A stretch of 64,000 nt of DNA, taken from the NCBI RefSeq assembly GCF_024662235.1, contig NZ_CP096276.1:1178001-1242000 (forward strand), read 5' to 3'. The notes below the pieces were generated by a model. It worked only from the letters and a program-made list of their open reading frames with translations. It searched no databases and was not told the origin of the DNA. Of the stretch, positions 11,309 to 19,544 are shown one piece after another; positions within the stretch are counted from its first letter, which is position 1; the number at the start of each line of letters is the position of its first letter. The translations under genes were made by a program, and so were the position numbers. The stretch comes from Pimelobacter simplex (GTDB lineage Bacteria > Actinomycetota > Actinomycetes > Propionibacteriales > Nocardioidaceae).

Positions 11309-11327
11309 TTAGGTCTGCCTACCCTCA
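11309..11327 (+). promoter_or_regulatory. DtxR/IdeR-like iron box
   Basis: The 19 bases TTAGGTCTGCCTACCCTCA match the consensus iron box of DtxR/IdeR regulators (TTAGGTTAGGCTAACCTAA) at 14 of 19 positions by eye, including the TTAGGT half. The box covers the expected -35/spacer of a candidate -10, TACCCT at 11334-11339, which lies 7 bp before the GTG at 11347. Iron-dependent repression of the small Cys-rich gene is a reasonable inference. Confidence 0.6.
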
Positions 11328-11346
11328 GTCGCCTACCCTGCTGCTC

Positions 11347-11553
11347 GTGGGCAAGGACAAGAAGAAGTCGAAGGGGAAGGTGCGCAAGCTCCCCAAGACG
11401 AAGTGCTGCGTGTCGAAGTCACGCTGCGGTCGCTGCCCCATCCGCATGCTCAAGGAGGGCACCCTCCCCGAGGGCTACACCGTCAAGAAGCGCGTGCTGG
11501 TCCGCGCCGACGGCAAGAAGGTCACCAAGAAGAGCCTGCAGAAGGCCGCCTGA
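11347..11553 (+). CDS. Small basic protein with four clustered cysteines
   Basis: 68 aa, start GTG 11347. The protein is very lysine-rich at both ends (GKDKKKSKGKVRK and DGKKVTKKSLQK) and has a central KCCVSKSRCGRCP cluster, giving a CC-x5-C-x2-C pattern that could bind a metal or an Fe-S cluster. No named family is recognised. The earlier in-frame start at 11290 would put the iron box inside the gene, so the GTG is preferred; it lies 7 bp after a TACCCT -10 and may be leaderless. A nucleic-acid-binding or iron-linked role is speculative. Confidence 0.7.
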   Translation: MGKDKKKSKGKVRKLPKTKCCVSKSRCGRCPIRMLKEGTLPEGYTVKKRVLVRADGKKVTKKSLQKAA

Positions 11554-11570
11554 CCCGACCCGGTCACCCG

Positions 11571-11592
11571 GGACTCGCGTCCCTGTCCGGGC
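11571..11592 (+). promoter_or_regulatory. Candidate response-regulator site, copy 1
   Basis: GGAC-N3- followed by CGTCCCTGTCCGGGC lies 27 bp upstream of the histidine kinase ATG. It contains the dyad GGGAC-TCGC-GTCCC, the arrangement of NarL/LiaR-type binding sites. The same sequence, except for the three variable bases, is found at 14292-14313. Confidence 0.55.
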
Positions 11593-11619
11593 GGGCGCCC
11601 GCTGCTCCATACTCGGCGC

Positions 11620-13632
11620 ATGAGACCGCGCCGGCGCCTGTGGGGTCCGGTGGCCACCGCCGGTCTGCTGCTGTCGTGGGCGGCGATCCTGGGCTCGCTC
11701 GTCGGCCTCGTGCTGCGCCCGGTCGGGCGCGGTGAGCCGTTCGCGATCGACGACCTCGTCTACGTGCTCGAAGGCGTGGTGGCGCTCGTCAACGGTGTCG
11801 TCGCGGCGCTCGTGCTCAGCCGGCGCCAGCACGTCGTCGGCTGGATCTTCGCGCTCGTCGCGCTCGGCTTCACCCTGGCCCTGGTGACCGGCCAGCTCGC
11901 GGTCGCGGGCGTCGGCTCGCCGGCGGTGCACGCGGTGCTCGCGCACGCGCCGTACTGGGTCTGGGTGCCGGGCGCGTACGCCGCCGCGCTGGTGCTGCCG
12001 TGGGCGCTGCGGGCCGGGCGCCCGCCGCTGCTGCCGGTCGTCGTCGGTGGGGTCGTCGCCGTGGGGACCACGCTCATCCGGCTCCTGCACCAGCAGCCCG
12101 ACGCGCCGCCGCACCCGTGGGCGGTGGGGGCTGCGACCGACCGGGTGCTGACCGGCGTCGGACGCGCGCTGCTGGTCGTCACCGTGGTGCTCGCCGCGGC
12201 CGCCCTGGCCTCGCTGGTCCGGCGCGCGCTCGCGGGGGACCGGGCCGAGCGGACCGCCTCCGCCTGGGTCGCGGTCGGCCTGGGCCTGCTGGCGGTCGCC
12301 TTCGTCGGGCTGCGGCTCACGCCGGTCGACGCCGTCGGGTTCACCGACGTGCTGGAGGCGGCGCTGTTCCTCTTCCTCGGCTCCCAGCTGATGATCCCGG
12401 TCGCCGCGCTGACCGTCGTCCTGCGCGGGCGGATGTGGGGCCTGGACGTCGCGGTCTCGCGGGCGACCGTGTGGGCGATGCTGACCGCGCTGGTCGTGGT
12501 CGCCTACAGCGCCGTCGTGTGGTTGTGGGGCCGGCTGATGCCCTCCGACGACCGCTTCGGCGGCTATCTCTCCGTGGGCCTGCTCGCCCTCGCCGTCCAG
12601 CCCGTACGACGCGGGGTGCAGCGCGAGGTCGACCGGCTCGTCTACGGCCAGGCGCCCGACCCGGCCGCCGTGCTGCGCACCTTCGCCGAGGACGGCGCCG
12701 TGCCGCGCACGCCGGGCGAGAGCCTGCAGGCGCTCGCCGAGGCGCTGGCGTCGAGTCTGCGCCTCGGGCACGTCGCCATCGTCTCGGACCCGGCGCTGGC
12801 CGGACCCGACGGACCCGACGCGCGGGTCGGCGCTGCGCCGGACGAGGCGCGTGAGGGGCTGCTGGTGCTGCCGCTCCAGGTCGGGGACCGGCGCCGCGGC
12901 GAGCTCCGGATCGGCCCGCGCCCGGGGACCCGGCTCGACGAGCGCACCCGGCGTCTGGCCGAGGGGCTGACCGGCCTGGTCGCGATCACGCTTGAGGTGG
13001 CCCAGGTCAACGCGGCGCTCGACCGGGCCCGCTCGCGCCTGGTCGAGGTCCGCCACGAGGAGCGCCGGCTGCTGCGCCGCGAGCTGCACGACAGCCTGGG
13101 GCCGAGCCTGGCCGGGGTCGGCCTGGGGCTCACCGCGGTCGAGCAGATGGGCGACGACCAGCGGGCCGCCCGCTCCGAGCTCATCGGACGGCTGCGCACC
13201 GAGCTGGTCCGTCGTACCGAGGACATGCGGACCATGGCCCGCGCGCTGCTGCCGCCCGCGCTCGACGACGGCGACCTCGTCGGGGCCGTCGGCACGCTCG
13301 TCGAGCGCATCGGCGGGCACGGCCTCGCCATCGACACCGACCTGCGCGACGTCGACCGGCTCGCGCCGCGGACCCAGGTCGCGGTCTACCTCATCGTCTC
13401 CGAGGCGCTGCTCAACGTGCGCCGGCACGCGGACGCCACCCGGTGCCTGGTCGAGGTGCGCGGCACCGGTCCCACCGTCGTCCGGGTCAGCGACGACGGC
13501 GCCGGGCTCGACCCGGCCGCGCGGCCCGGGGTCGGGATCGCGTCGATGCGCGAGCGGGCCGAGGAGCTGGGCGGCGCGCTCGCCCTCGCCGGGGACGGCC
13601 CCGGCACGACCATCGAGGTGAGGATCCCGTGA
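11620..13632 (+). CDS. Sensor histidine kinase, NarL/LiaS-type, with multi-pass membrane domain
   Basis: 670 aa. About eight hydrophobic helices fill residues 1-320, followed by a GAF-like or linker region and a HisKA_3 dimerisation helix with RRELHDSLGP; the phospho-accepting His is near residue 489. The HATPase_c domain shows SEALLNVRRHA (N box) and DDGAGLDPA plus GVGIASMRERAEELGG (G boxes). It phosphorylates the response regulator encoded next to it, with a four-base GTGA overlap. The signal is unknown; the many-helix sensor has no large external loop. CATACT 6 bp before the ATG suggests a leaderless start. Confidence 0.92.
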   Translation: MRPRRRLWGPVATAGLLLSWAAILGSLVGLVLRPVGRGEPFAIDDLVYVLEGVVALVNGVVAALVLSRRQHVVGWIFALVALGFTLALVTGQLAVAGVGSPAVHAVLAHAPYWVWVPGAYAAALVLPWALRAGRPPLLPVVVGGVVAVGTTLIRLLHQQPDAPPHPWAVGAATDRVLTGVGRALLVVTVVLAAAALASLVRRALAGDRAERTASAWVAVGLGLLAVAFVGLRLTPVDAVGFTDVLEAALFLFLGSQLMIPVAALTVVLRGRMWGLDVAVSRATVWAMLTALVVVAYSAVVWLWGRLMPSDDRFGGYLSVGLLALAVQPVRRGVQREVDRLVYGQAPDPAAVLRTFAEDGAVPRTPGESLQALAEALASSLRLGHVAIVSDPALAGPDGPDARVGAAPDEAREGLLVLPLQVGDRRRGELRIGPRPGTRLDERTRRLAEGLTGLVAITLEVAQVNAALDRARSRLVEVRHEERRLLRRELHDSLGPSLAGVGLGLTAVEQMGDDQRAARSELIGRLRTELVRRTEDMRTMARALLPPALDDGDLVGAVGTLVERIGGHGLAIDTDLRDVDRLAPRTQVAVYLIVSEALLNVRRHADATRCLVEVRGTGPTVVRVSDDGAGLDPAARPGVGIASMRERAEELGGALALAGDGPGTTIEVRIP

Positions 13633-14291
13633 CCGACATCCGCATCGTCATCGTCGACGACCACCCGATCTTCCAGCTGGGCCTGGCGGCGGCGCTGGAG
13701 TCCCTGGACGGGCTGACGGTCGTGGGCCGGGCGAGCACGGAGGACGAGGCGGTCGCCGTGGTCGCCCGCGAGCGCCCGGACGTCGTCGTGATGGACCTCG
13801 ACCTCGGCGCCGGCTCGGGCGTCGAGGCGACGCGCGCGATCACCGCCGACCAGCCGGGGGTCGCGGTCCTCGTCGTCACCATGCTCGGCGACGACGACTC
13901 GCTGTTCGCCTCGATCCGGGCCGGGGCTCGCGGCTACGTCCTCAAGGGCGCCGACCACGAGGACGTCGAGCGCGCGGTCCGCGCCGTCGCGCGCGGCGAG
14001 GTGCTCTTCGGCGCCGATGTCGCGAGCCGCGCGATCGCGCTGGTCAGCGGGACCCAGGCCCGCTCGGTCTCCTCGCCGTTCCCCGAGCTGACCGACCGGG
14101 AGAGCGAGGTGCTCGACCTGGTCGCGCGCGGCTACGACAACGCGACCATCGCGCGCCGGCTGGTGCTGAGCAACAAGACGATCCGCAACTACGTCTCGGG
14201 CATCCTCGCCAAGCTGCACGCCTCCGACCGCAGCGCGCTCATCGTCCGGGCGCGGGAGGCGGGCATGGGCTCGCCGGATCCCGTGAGCTGA
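13629..14291 (+). CDS. LuxR/NarL-family response regulator
   Basis: 220 aa. Receiver domain: acidic pair D10-D11, phospho-acceptor D56 in VVVMDLDLG, and lysine in GYVLKGA. The C-terminal LuxR helix-turn-helix (about 150-215) reads LTDRESEVLDLVARGYDNATIA and continues with SNKTIRNYVS. GTG 13629 overlaps the kinase stop. The regulator probably binds the repeated motif at 11571 and 14292, controlling its own operon and the membrane/surface gene pair downstream. Confidence 0.93.
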   Translation: MTDIRIVIVDDHPIFQLGLAAALESLDGLTVVGRASTEDEAVAVVARERPDVVVMDLDLGAGSGVEATRAITADQPGVAVLVVTMLGDDDSLFASIRAGARGYVLKGADHEDVERAVRAVARGEVLFGADVASRAIALVSGTQARSVSSPFPELTDRESEVLDLVARGYDNATIARRLVLSNKTIRNYVSGILAKLHASDRSALIVRAREAGMGSPDPVS

Positions 14292-14313
14292 GGACCGTCG
14301 TCCCTGTCCGGGC
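14292..14313 (+). promoter_or_regulatory. Candidate response-regulator site, copy 2
   Basis: GGAC-N3- followed by CGTCCCTGTCCGGGC, identical to copy 1 apart from the three variable bases. It starts at the first base after the response regulator stop and is 82 bp upstream of the membrane protein gene at 14396. An 8-bp stem, CCGGTCGC-GAGC-GCGACCGG (14343-14362), lies between it and that gene. Confidence 0.55.
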
Positions 14314-14395
14314 CCCTGCCGGGACCGGCAGCGTCGGTGCCGCCGGTCGCGAGCGCGACCGGGCGGCGTACGCCGCGCAGCAGAAGGACGACACC

Positions 14396-15100
14396 ATGAC
14401 GACACGTCCCCAGGAGCACGGGGCGAGCACCCTGCCCATCGAACGACCCACCCGGCGCGGGTGGTGGCCGATGTGGGCCACCGCCGCCGGCGCCCTCGGC
14501 TTCGCCGCCAGCGCCCTCATCGACGAGCGCCCCGACGTCGGCGGCACCGAGGCGGTCACGCCCGAGCTGGTCGATCGGCTCTCCACCGGCCCCTTCCACC
14601 TCGCGCTCGTGTGCGGCTACCTCGCCGTCGCGGCGCTGATCGTGCTGGCCGGGCTGTGGCGGCGCAACGTCGAGCACCGCTTCCCGGGCTCGGCCGGTGC
14701 CTCGATCGTCCACGCCGGCCTCGTCGCGTCGGCGGCCGGGCTCTCGCTGGCCTACGGCTGGAAGGGCGCGCTGAGCCGCTACCTCGAAGCGGGACCCGAG
14801 CACGCGACCTTCGACGAGCGCGGGACGTTCGTCTACTTCATGCTCACCGACTTCTCGCCGTACGTCGCCTGGCTGGGCGTGACGATCGCCTGCGTGGCGC
14901 TGGCCTGGATGGCCTGGCGCGAGGCGCTCGTGAGCCGGTTCCTGGGCACCACCGTGGGGGTGGTGGCCGGCGTCTTCCTGGCCGGATCGCTCGCTACGGG
15001 CATCCCGGGTCTGCCGGCGATCGGCTCGCTGCTGCTCGTCGTCCTCGGGCCGTGGCTGACCTTCGGGCGCCACGCGGGCATCGAGCGGGTGGCCCGATGA
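14396..15100 (+). CDS. Six-helix membrane protein, unknown function
   Basis: 234 aa with six hydrophobic segments (about residues 22-45, 65-88, 100-122, 148-170, 182-202 and 205-225). No motif is recognised; the loop after helix 3 carries YLEAGPEHATFDERG. A GAAGGA ribosome site precedes ATG 14396. The stop overlaps the ATG of the surface protein gene (ATGA), so the two are probably cotranslated and controlled by the two-component system just upstream. Confidence 0.75.
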   Translation: MTTRPQEHGASTLPIERPTRRGWWPMWATAAGALGFAASALIDERPDVGGTEAVTPELVDRLSTGPFHLALVCGYLAVAALIVLAGLWRRNVEHRFPGSAGASIVHAGLVASAAGLSLAYGWKGALSRYLEAGPEHATFDERGTFVYFMLTDFSPYVAWLGVTIACVALAWMAWREALVSRFLGTTVGVVAGVFLAGSLATGIPGLPAIGSLLLVVLGPWLTFGRHAGIERVAR

Positions 15101-16812
15101 GCGCCCGCTCGCGCGTGCTCGGCGCGCTCGTGCTGGCCTCGGCCCTCGTCGGGACGGGCACGGTCACCGGCCCGGCGTCGGCGACCGGCGGCGGCGACCC
15201 CGGACCAGACGTCAAGCCGCCGACGATCAGCTTCGCGGTGCCGCCCGCGCCCTGGGCGAACTGGTACGGCGGCGACGTGCCGGTCCGGATCTCCGTCGAG
15301 GACAACGTCGGCGGCACCGGCGTGGCCGGCTGGGACTGGACGCTCTCCGGCGCGCAGACCGGCAGCGGGTCCTCGACGGGCGTGCCCGCGACGGTCACGG
15401 TGACCCAGGAGGGCTCCACGCTGATCGAGGTGGTCGCCACCGACAACGACGGCAACACCGCGACCCGGCAGCTGCGGATCAACGTCGACCGGACGGCGCC
15501 GGTGGTGAGCATCTCGACGGTGGTGCCCGAGGGGGCGCGGGTCAACCGCGGGTTCGGCTACACGTTCTCCTACGGCTGCGAGGACCTGCGGACCGCGACC
15601 GCGTCCTGCGTCGGTTCGATCCCGTCGGGCGGGGTGCTGCCGACCGCGACCGCCGGGCCGCACGAGATCGTGATCCAGGCGACCGACGCCGTCGGCAACA
15701 GCGCGCAGCGGGTGTTCCGCTACACGGTGGTGAACGGCTCGCTGACCCGCGTCGCGCCGCCGACCGTCACCGGGACCGCGAAGGTCGGCTTCCAGCTCGT
15801 CGCCTCCGGCGGCGAGTTCGCGCCGCAGCCGGACACGGTCACCTACCGCTGGGAGCGCGACGGCGTCCTGGTCGCCACCGGCCCGTCGTACGTGCTGCGG
15901 CCCCAGGACGCCGGCGCCCGGATCCGGGCCGTCGCGGTCGGGCAGAAGGCGGACTGGGACGACACGATGCAGGCCTCCGAGGCGACGCCGGTCGTCGTGG
16001 CCGGCGAGCTGCTCGTCACCGGCGTCCCGGAGGTGACGGGGGAGTCTCGTCTCGGCGACCTGCTCTCGGTGCGGGTGCCGGTGATCACGCCGCGGCCCGA
16101 CACGATCGCCGTCACCTGGCTGCGCGGCGGCACCGTGGTCGGCCAGGGCGCGACCTACCGGCCCGGCCCCGACGACGTCGGGAGCGCCCTGCGCGCACGG
16201 CTCACCTACAGCGCCACCGGCTACACGACGCGCACCCAGGAGAGCGCCGCCACCGGACCCGTCACCGGCGCGCTCACCGTGTCCGGTGCGCCCCGCATCG
16301 CCGGGACGGCCCGCGTCGGCGCGACCCTCACCTCGACGCCCGGCACCTACGCGCCCGCCGCGACCGGCCTGTCCCGGCAGTGGCTGCGCGACGGCGTACC
16401 GATCGCGGGGGCGACGGGGACGACCTACCGGCTGACGGCGGCGGACGCCGGGCACCGGGTCGTCGTACGGGAGACGGGGGCGCGGGCAGGCTGGGACGAC
16501 GTCACCAGCGCGTCCACCGCGACGGCGCCCGTCGCCCGGGCCGTCGCGACCGGCAGGGTCGGCGCGACCGTCCGCAAGCGCACCGTGCGCCTGCGGGTCG
16601 CGCTCACCGCGCCGGGCGTCGTACCGACGGGGGTGGTGACGGTCCGCCGCGGCGGCACGGCGGTGCGCGGCACCTGGACGCTGCGCAACGGCGCCGCCGA
16701 GATCGTGCTGCGCAAGCAGCCGCACGGCACGCAGCGCTACGCCCTCGCCTATGCCGGCGATCACGGCGTCGCGGGGCTCCGGCTGGCCGTCGTACGAGTG
16801 CGGATCCCCTAG
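15097..16812 (+). CDS. Secreted Ig-like repeat surface protein
   Basis: 571 aa. A Sec signal peptide covers residues 1-31 (LGALVLASALVGTGTV, cleavage near ASA-TG). After it come Ig/Big-like domains, one with TAPVVSISTVVPEG and TDAVGNSAQRVFRYTV, then three divergent repeats of about 90 aa. Each repeat has a G-x-A-x-V-G start, a W-x-R-D/G-G core (YRWERDGVLV; VTWLRGGTVV; RQWLRDGVPI) and a DAG/DVG turn. A final bacterial Ig domain ends with YAYAGDHG-like sequence. No LPXTG or membrane anchor is present, so it is released or loosely attached. A binding or adhesion role is inferred from architecture. Confidence 0.8.
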   Translation: MSARSRVLGALVLASALVGTGTVTGPASATGGGDPGPDVKPPTISFAVPPAPWANWYGGDVPVRISVEDNVGGTGVAGWDWTLSGAQTGSGSSTGVPATVTVTQEGSTLIEVVATDNDGNTATRQLRINVDRTAPVVSISTVVPEGARVNRGFGYTFSYGCEDLRTATASCVGSIPSGGVLPTATAGPHEIVIQATDAVGNSAQRVFRYTVVNGSLTRVAPPTVTGTAKVGFQLVASGGEFAPQPDTVTYRWERDGVLVATGPSYVLRPQDAGARIRAVAVGQKADWDDTMQASEATPVVVAGELLVTGVPEVTGESRLGDLLSVRVPVITPRPDTIAVTWLRGGTVVGQGATYRPGPDDVGSALRARLTYSATGYTTRTQESAATGPVTGALTVSGAPRIAGTARVGATLTSTPGTYAPAATGLSRQWLRDGVPIAGATGTTYRLTAADAGHRVVVRETGARAGWDDVTSASTATAPVARAVATGRVGATVRKRTVRLRVALTAPGVVPTGVVTVRRGGTAVRGTWTLRNGAAEIVLRKQPHGTQRYALAYAGDHGVAGLRLAVVRVRIP

Positions 16813-16815
16813 GCT
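16810..16815 (+). promoter_or_regulatory. -10 element of the ferritin gene
   Basis: TAGGCT lies 6 bp before ATG 16822 and overlaps the stop codon of the preceding surface-protein gene. The spacing implies a leaderless ferritin mRNA. The same hexamer at the same distance is found before the genes at 40394 and 45269. Confidence 0.5.
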
Positions 16816-16821
16816 GGCGCC

Positions 16822-17349
16822 ATGGCTGCCCCGCGCTTCACCGACCTCCTCAACGCTCAGATCGGCAACGAGTTCGCCGCCCACAACCAGTACCTCGCCT
16901 GCGCGGTGTACTACGACGGGCTGACGATGCCGCAGCTGGCCGGGTTCTTCTACGGCCAGGCCCTCGAGGAGCGCCAGCACGCCTTGATGATGGTCCAGTA
17001 CCTGCTCGACACCGACGCTCCGGTCGAGATCCCGGGCGTCGACGCCCCGGTCTCCTCGTTCGACGACATCGTCGCCCCGGTCCAGCTCGCGCTGGCCCAG
17101 GAGAAGAACGTCACCGAGCAGATCAACGCCCTGCTGCGCACCGCCCGCGAGGAGAACGACTTCGCCTCCGAGCAGTTCATGCAGTGGTTCATCAAGGAGC
17201 AGGTCGAGGAGGTCGCCACCATGAACGACCTGCTCGCCGTGGTCACCCGCAGCAAGGACGACATCAACGCCATCGAGGACTGGGTCGCGCGCGAGCAGGG
17301 CGGCGCCGACACCGACCCCACCGCGCCCCCGGTCGCCGGTCAGGCCTGA
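16822..17349 (+). CDS. Ferritin (non-haem iron-storage protein)
   Basis: 175 aa, the usual ferritin length. Ferroxidase ligands are recognisable: NEFAAHNQYLACAVYYD in helix A, ALEERQHALMM (E-x-x-H) in helix B, and QWFIKEQVEEVATM in helix D. It forms a 24-mer that oxidises and stores iron in the cytosol. No iron box is seen in front of it. The C-terminal tail is Pro/Ala-rich and the last 10 bp overlap the convergent DUF952 gene. Confidence 0.93.
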   Translation: MAAPRFTDLLNAQIGNEFAAHNQYLACAVYYDGLTMPQLAGFFYGQALEERQHALMMVQYLLDTDAPVEIPGVDAPVSSFDDIVAPVQLALAQEKNVTEQINALLRTAREENDFASEQFMQWFIKEQVEEVATMNDLLAVVTRSKDDINAIEDWVAREQGGADTDPTAPPVAGQA

Positions 17350-17960
17350 GGTCGCTCCGGCCGGGCGTGACGGCGGCGGTACAGCACCACCGCCGTCGCG
17401 ATCCCGGCCGCCAGCCCGACCAGCCCCCCGATCCCGGGCGCCTGGTCACCCCCGATCGCGAGGCCCAGCACGAGGCCGAGCGCGCTCGCGGCGATGGCGA
17501 GGCTGGCGATGGCGACGTTGAAGAACATCTCGCGGAAGTAGACGCGGGAGAAGCTCTCCTGGGGCTGCTCCGGCGCGGGCCGGGCCGCTGCTGGTGCGGC
17601 GGCCGGTGCGGGCGCTGGTGCGGGCGCGCTGGGCGTCGTACCGGGGACGGGGAGGGCCTTGACCACCGCCGTCACCGGGAGCCGCCCGTAGATGTGCGGG
17701 AAGGTCTCGCTCACGCCCGGCGCGGGCGCCTCCTCGACCACCGGTACGTCGAGCAGGTCGGTGTCGATGTGCAGCAGCACCAACGGCTCGGTCACGCCGG
17801 CGTAGAACCGGTCGCGCACCCCCGTCCACTGGTCCGCACGGCTGGCGTGGATGAACCCCTCCTCGGCGAGCGTGCGGCCCAGCGTCGAGGTCGTGTACGC
17901 CCCGGACTGCTGCGCCGCGGCCCACTCCGAGGCGAGGGCGAGGTGGAAGATCGTGGCCAT
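17340..17960 (-). CDS. DUF952 protein with C-terminal membrane tail
   Basis: 206 aa from ATG 17960, chosen because AAGGA lies 9 bp upstream. Residues 1-105 are a DUF952 domain (ATIFHLALASEWAAAQ, then EEGFIHAS and the conserved FPHIYG). A Pro/Ala linker (about 110-140) leads to two hydrophobic helices (about 150-170 and 178-197) and a basic end. DUF952 proteins are normally soluble and about 110 aa; the membrane tail is unusual. Their biochemical role is unknown. The topology suggests the DUF952 domain is displayed on the cytosolic face. Confidence 0.85.
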   Translation of the reverse strand: MATIFHLALASEWAAAQQSGAYTTSTLGRTLAEEGFIHASRADQWTGVRDRFYAGVTEPLVLLHIDTDLLDVPVVEEAPAPGVSETFPHIYGRLPVTAVVKALPVPGTTPSAPAPAPAPAAAPAAARPAPEQPQESFSRVYFREMFFNVAIASLAIAASALGLVLGLAIGGDQAPGIGGLVGLAAGIATAVVLYRRRHARPERPQA

Positions 17961-18067
17961 CGCCGCCCATCCTTGCACCGCGGCGCCGTCGACTGACGGA
18001 CCTACGCGCGGGGTGGGCCCAGATCAGCCGGTCCTCGGCGGCCGACGACCTCTGCCATGATCGACGA

Positions 18068-18487
18068 GTGACCAACTCGGCCCGAGCTCGCTGGGCGGCG
18101 CTCCCGTATCCGCGGGTGAGCAGGCAGTCGTTCGTGGACGCAGAGCTGACGTCTGTCGTCGCGGCAGGGATCTACGACCGCGTGGACTTCAGCCGGGCGG
18201 ACCTGCGGCTCGCGACCCTTCGGGCGTCCTTCAAGATGTGCACCTTCAGAGGGGCCGACCTTCGCGGCGCGAACCTCGCGGGGGCGTGGTTGGCCGGGTG
18301 CGACCTGAGCGGTGCTGACCTCCGTGACGCCGACTTGGCAGGCGTTCGCTTCACGTACGTCAACACAGGTGCCGACAACGGGCGCACGGACCTCACCGGT
18401 GCCAGGTTCGAGGGAGCCGACCTCACGGGCGCGTCGTTCGAGCGGGTGATCGGCTACGAGTCGACCGGCGACCACGTGGTCGGCTAG
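18068..18487 (+). CDS. Pentapeptide-repeat protein
   Basis: 139 aa. From about residue 37 the sequence follows A(D/N)LXX repeats: [46 protein letters not shown] and [11 protein letters not shown]. These form a right-handed quadrilateral beta-helix of about five coils. Long members of the family mimic DNA and protect gyrase; this one is short and its partner is unknown. GTG start at 18068. It ends in a four-base overlap (CTAG) with convergent nucS. Confidence 0.87.
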   Translation: MTNSARARWAALPYPRVSRQSFVDAELTSVVAAGIYDRVDFSRADLRLATLRASFKMCTFRGADLRGANLAGAWLAGCDLSGADLRDADLAGVRFTYVNTGADNGRTDLTGARFEGADLTGASFERVIGYESTGDHVVG

Positions 18488-19182
18488 AACAGCCGGTCCT
18501 CGGCGTTGTCGATCCCGCGCAGCGCGTCGTAGTCCACGACCGCGCACGCGATCCCGCGGTCCTCGGCCAGCACGCGCGCCTGCGGCTTGATCTCCTGGGC
18601 CGCGAACACCCCGCGTACGGCGCCCTTGGTGGTGAGCAGCGGGTCGCGGTTGAGGAGCTCGAGGTAGCGGGTGAGCTGCTCGACCCCGTCGATCTCGCCG
18701 CGCCGCTTGATCTCGACCGCGACGCTGAGGCCCGCGTCGTCGCGGCACATCAGGTCGACCGGGCCGATGGCGGTGGGGAACTCGCGGCGTACCAGCGTCA
18801 GGCCGGGGGCGAGGGTGGCGGGGTGCTCGGCGAGGAGCTCCTGGAGGTGCTTCTCGACGCCGTCCTTCTGCAGGCCCGGGTCGATGCCGAGGTCGTGCTG
18901 GGAGTCGTGGTGGATCTCCTCGATGAGGATCCGCAGGGTGTCGGGGGTGGCGCCCTTCGCGGCCTTGGCCGTCACGGTCCACTCGACCTGGCCCTCGTCG
19001 GTGCTGCCCTCGCGGACGGTGCAGGGCGGCGACATCCAGTTGAGGGGCTTGTACGAGCCGCCGTCGGAGTGGACGAGGACCGAGCCGTCGGCCTTGATCA
19101 TCAGCACCCGGGTGGCCATGGGGAGGTGTGCGGTCAATCGGCCTGCATAGTCCACCTGGCAACGCGCCACGACGAGTCTCAC
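18484..19182 (-). CDS. nucS: EndoMS/NucS mismatch-specific endonuclease
   Basis: 232 aa from GTG 19182. The start is set by family similarity: [21 protein letters not shown] matches the N-terminus of mycobacterial NucS, whereas the longer open frame would add 77 residues of unrelated sequence. The N-terminal DNA-binding domain is followed by a RecB-like nuclease core ([25 protein letters not shown]). The C-terminus ends EDRLF, the type of tail that binds the sliding clamp. It makes double-strand cuts at mismatches and serves as the mismatch-repair system of actinobacteria lacking MutS/MutL. The start is probably leaderless. Confidence 0.94.
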   Translation of the reverse strand: MRLVVARCQVDYAGRLTAHLPMATRVLMIKADGSVLVHSDGGSYKPLNWMSPPCTVREGSTDEGQVEWTVTAKAAKGATPDTLRILIEEIHHDSQHDLGIDPGLQKDGVEKHLQELLAEHPATLAPGLTLVRREFPTAIGPVDLMCRDDAGLSVAVEIKRRGEIDGVEQLTRYLELLNRDPLLTTKGAVRGVFAAQEIKPQARVLAEDRGIACAVVDYDALRGIDNAEDRLF

Positions 19183-19190
19183 GAGCCAGC

Positions 19191-19200
19191 AACATACCCT
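19191..19200. promoter_or_regulatory. Overlapping divergent -10 elements (nucS / DUF167)
   Basis: The gap between the two GTG starts is only 25 bp. TACCCT (plus strand, 19195-19200) is 7 bp before GTG 19208, and TATGTT (minus strand, 19191-19196) is 8 bp before GTG 19182. The two -10 hexamers share two bases, so RNA polymerase probably cannot occupy both at once. Confidence 0.5.
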
Positions 19201-19207
19201 CAGGCCC

Positions 19208-19498
19208 GTGGAGATCGAGCCGGACCGTCCCTGGTGGCGCCCCGAGCCCGGCAGTACGACGACCTGGTTGCTCGCGGTCCGCGTCCAGCCGGGCGCCTCC
19301 CGCACCGGTGCGGTGGGGCCGGCCGGGCCCGGGGGAGACGAGCTCAAGGTGCGGTTGGCGTCGCCGCCGGTGGACGGGCGGGCCAACGACGAGCTGGTGC
19401 GGTGGCTGGCCAAGGAGATCGGCGTACCGCGCTCGGCGGTGACGTTGGTGCGCGGGCAGCGGTCGCGCTCGAAGGTGGTGCGGATCGCCGTACCGTGA
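19208..19498 (+). CDS. DUF167 (YggU-like) protein
   Basis: 96 aa, typical size. The family core is visible: [11 protein letters not shown], then [23 protein letters not shown] and [14 protein letters not shown], an alpha/beta fold of unknown function found in all domains of life. GTG 19208 is probably leaderless (TACCCT 7 bp upstream). It is divergent from nucS and 95 bp ahead of the acyl-CoA dehydrogenase-type gene. Confidence 0.9.
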   Translation: MEIEPDRPWWRPEPGSTTTWLLAVRVQPGASRTGAVGPAGPGGDELKVRLASPPVDGRANDELVRWLAKEIGVPRSAVTLVRGQRSRSKVVRIAVP

Positions 19499-19544
19499 CC
19501 GCGGGACTGGGTCTCTGTGATGTCCGTCTCGATCGCGGATCCTT

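Noticed and set aside
14833..16980. 715-codon minus-strand open frame over the surface protein gene
   Set aside because: Composition bias only; the plus strand encodes a signal peptide and Ig repeats.
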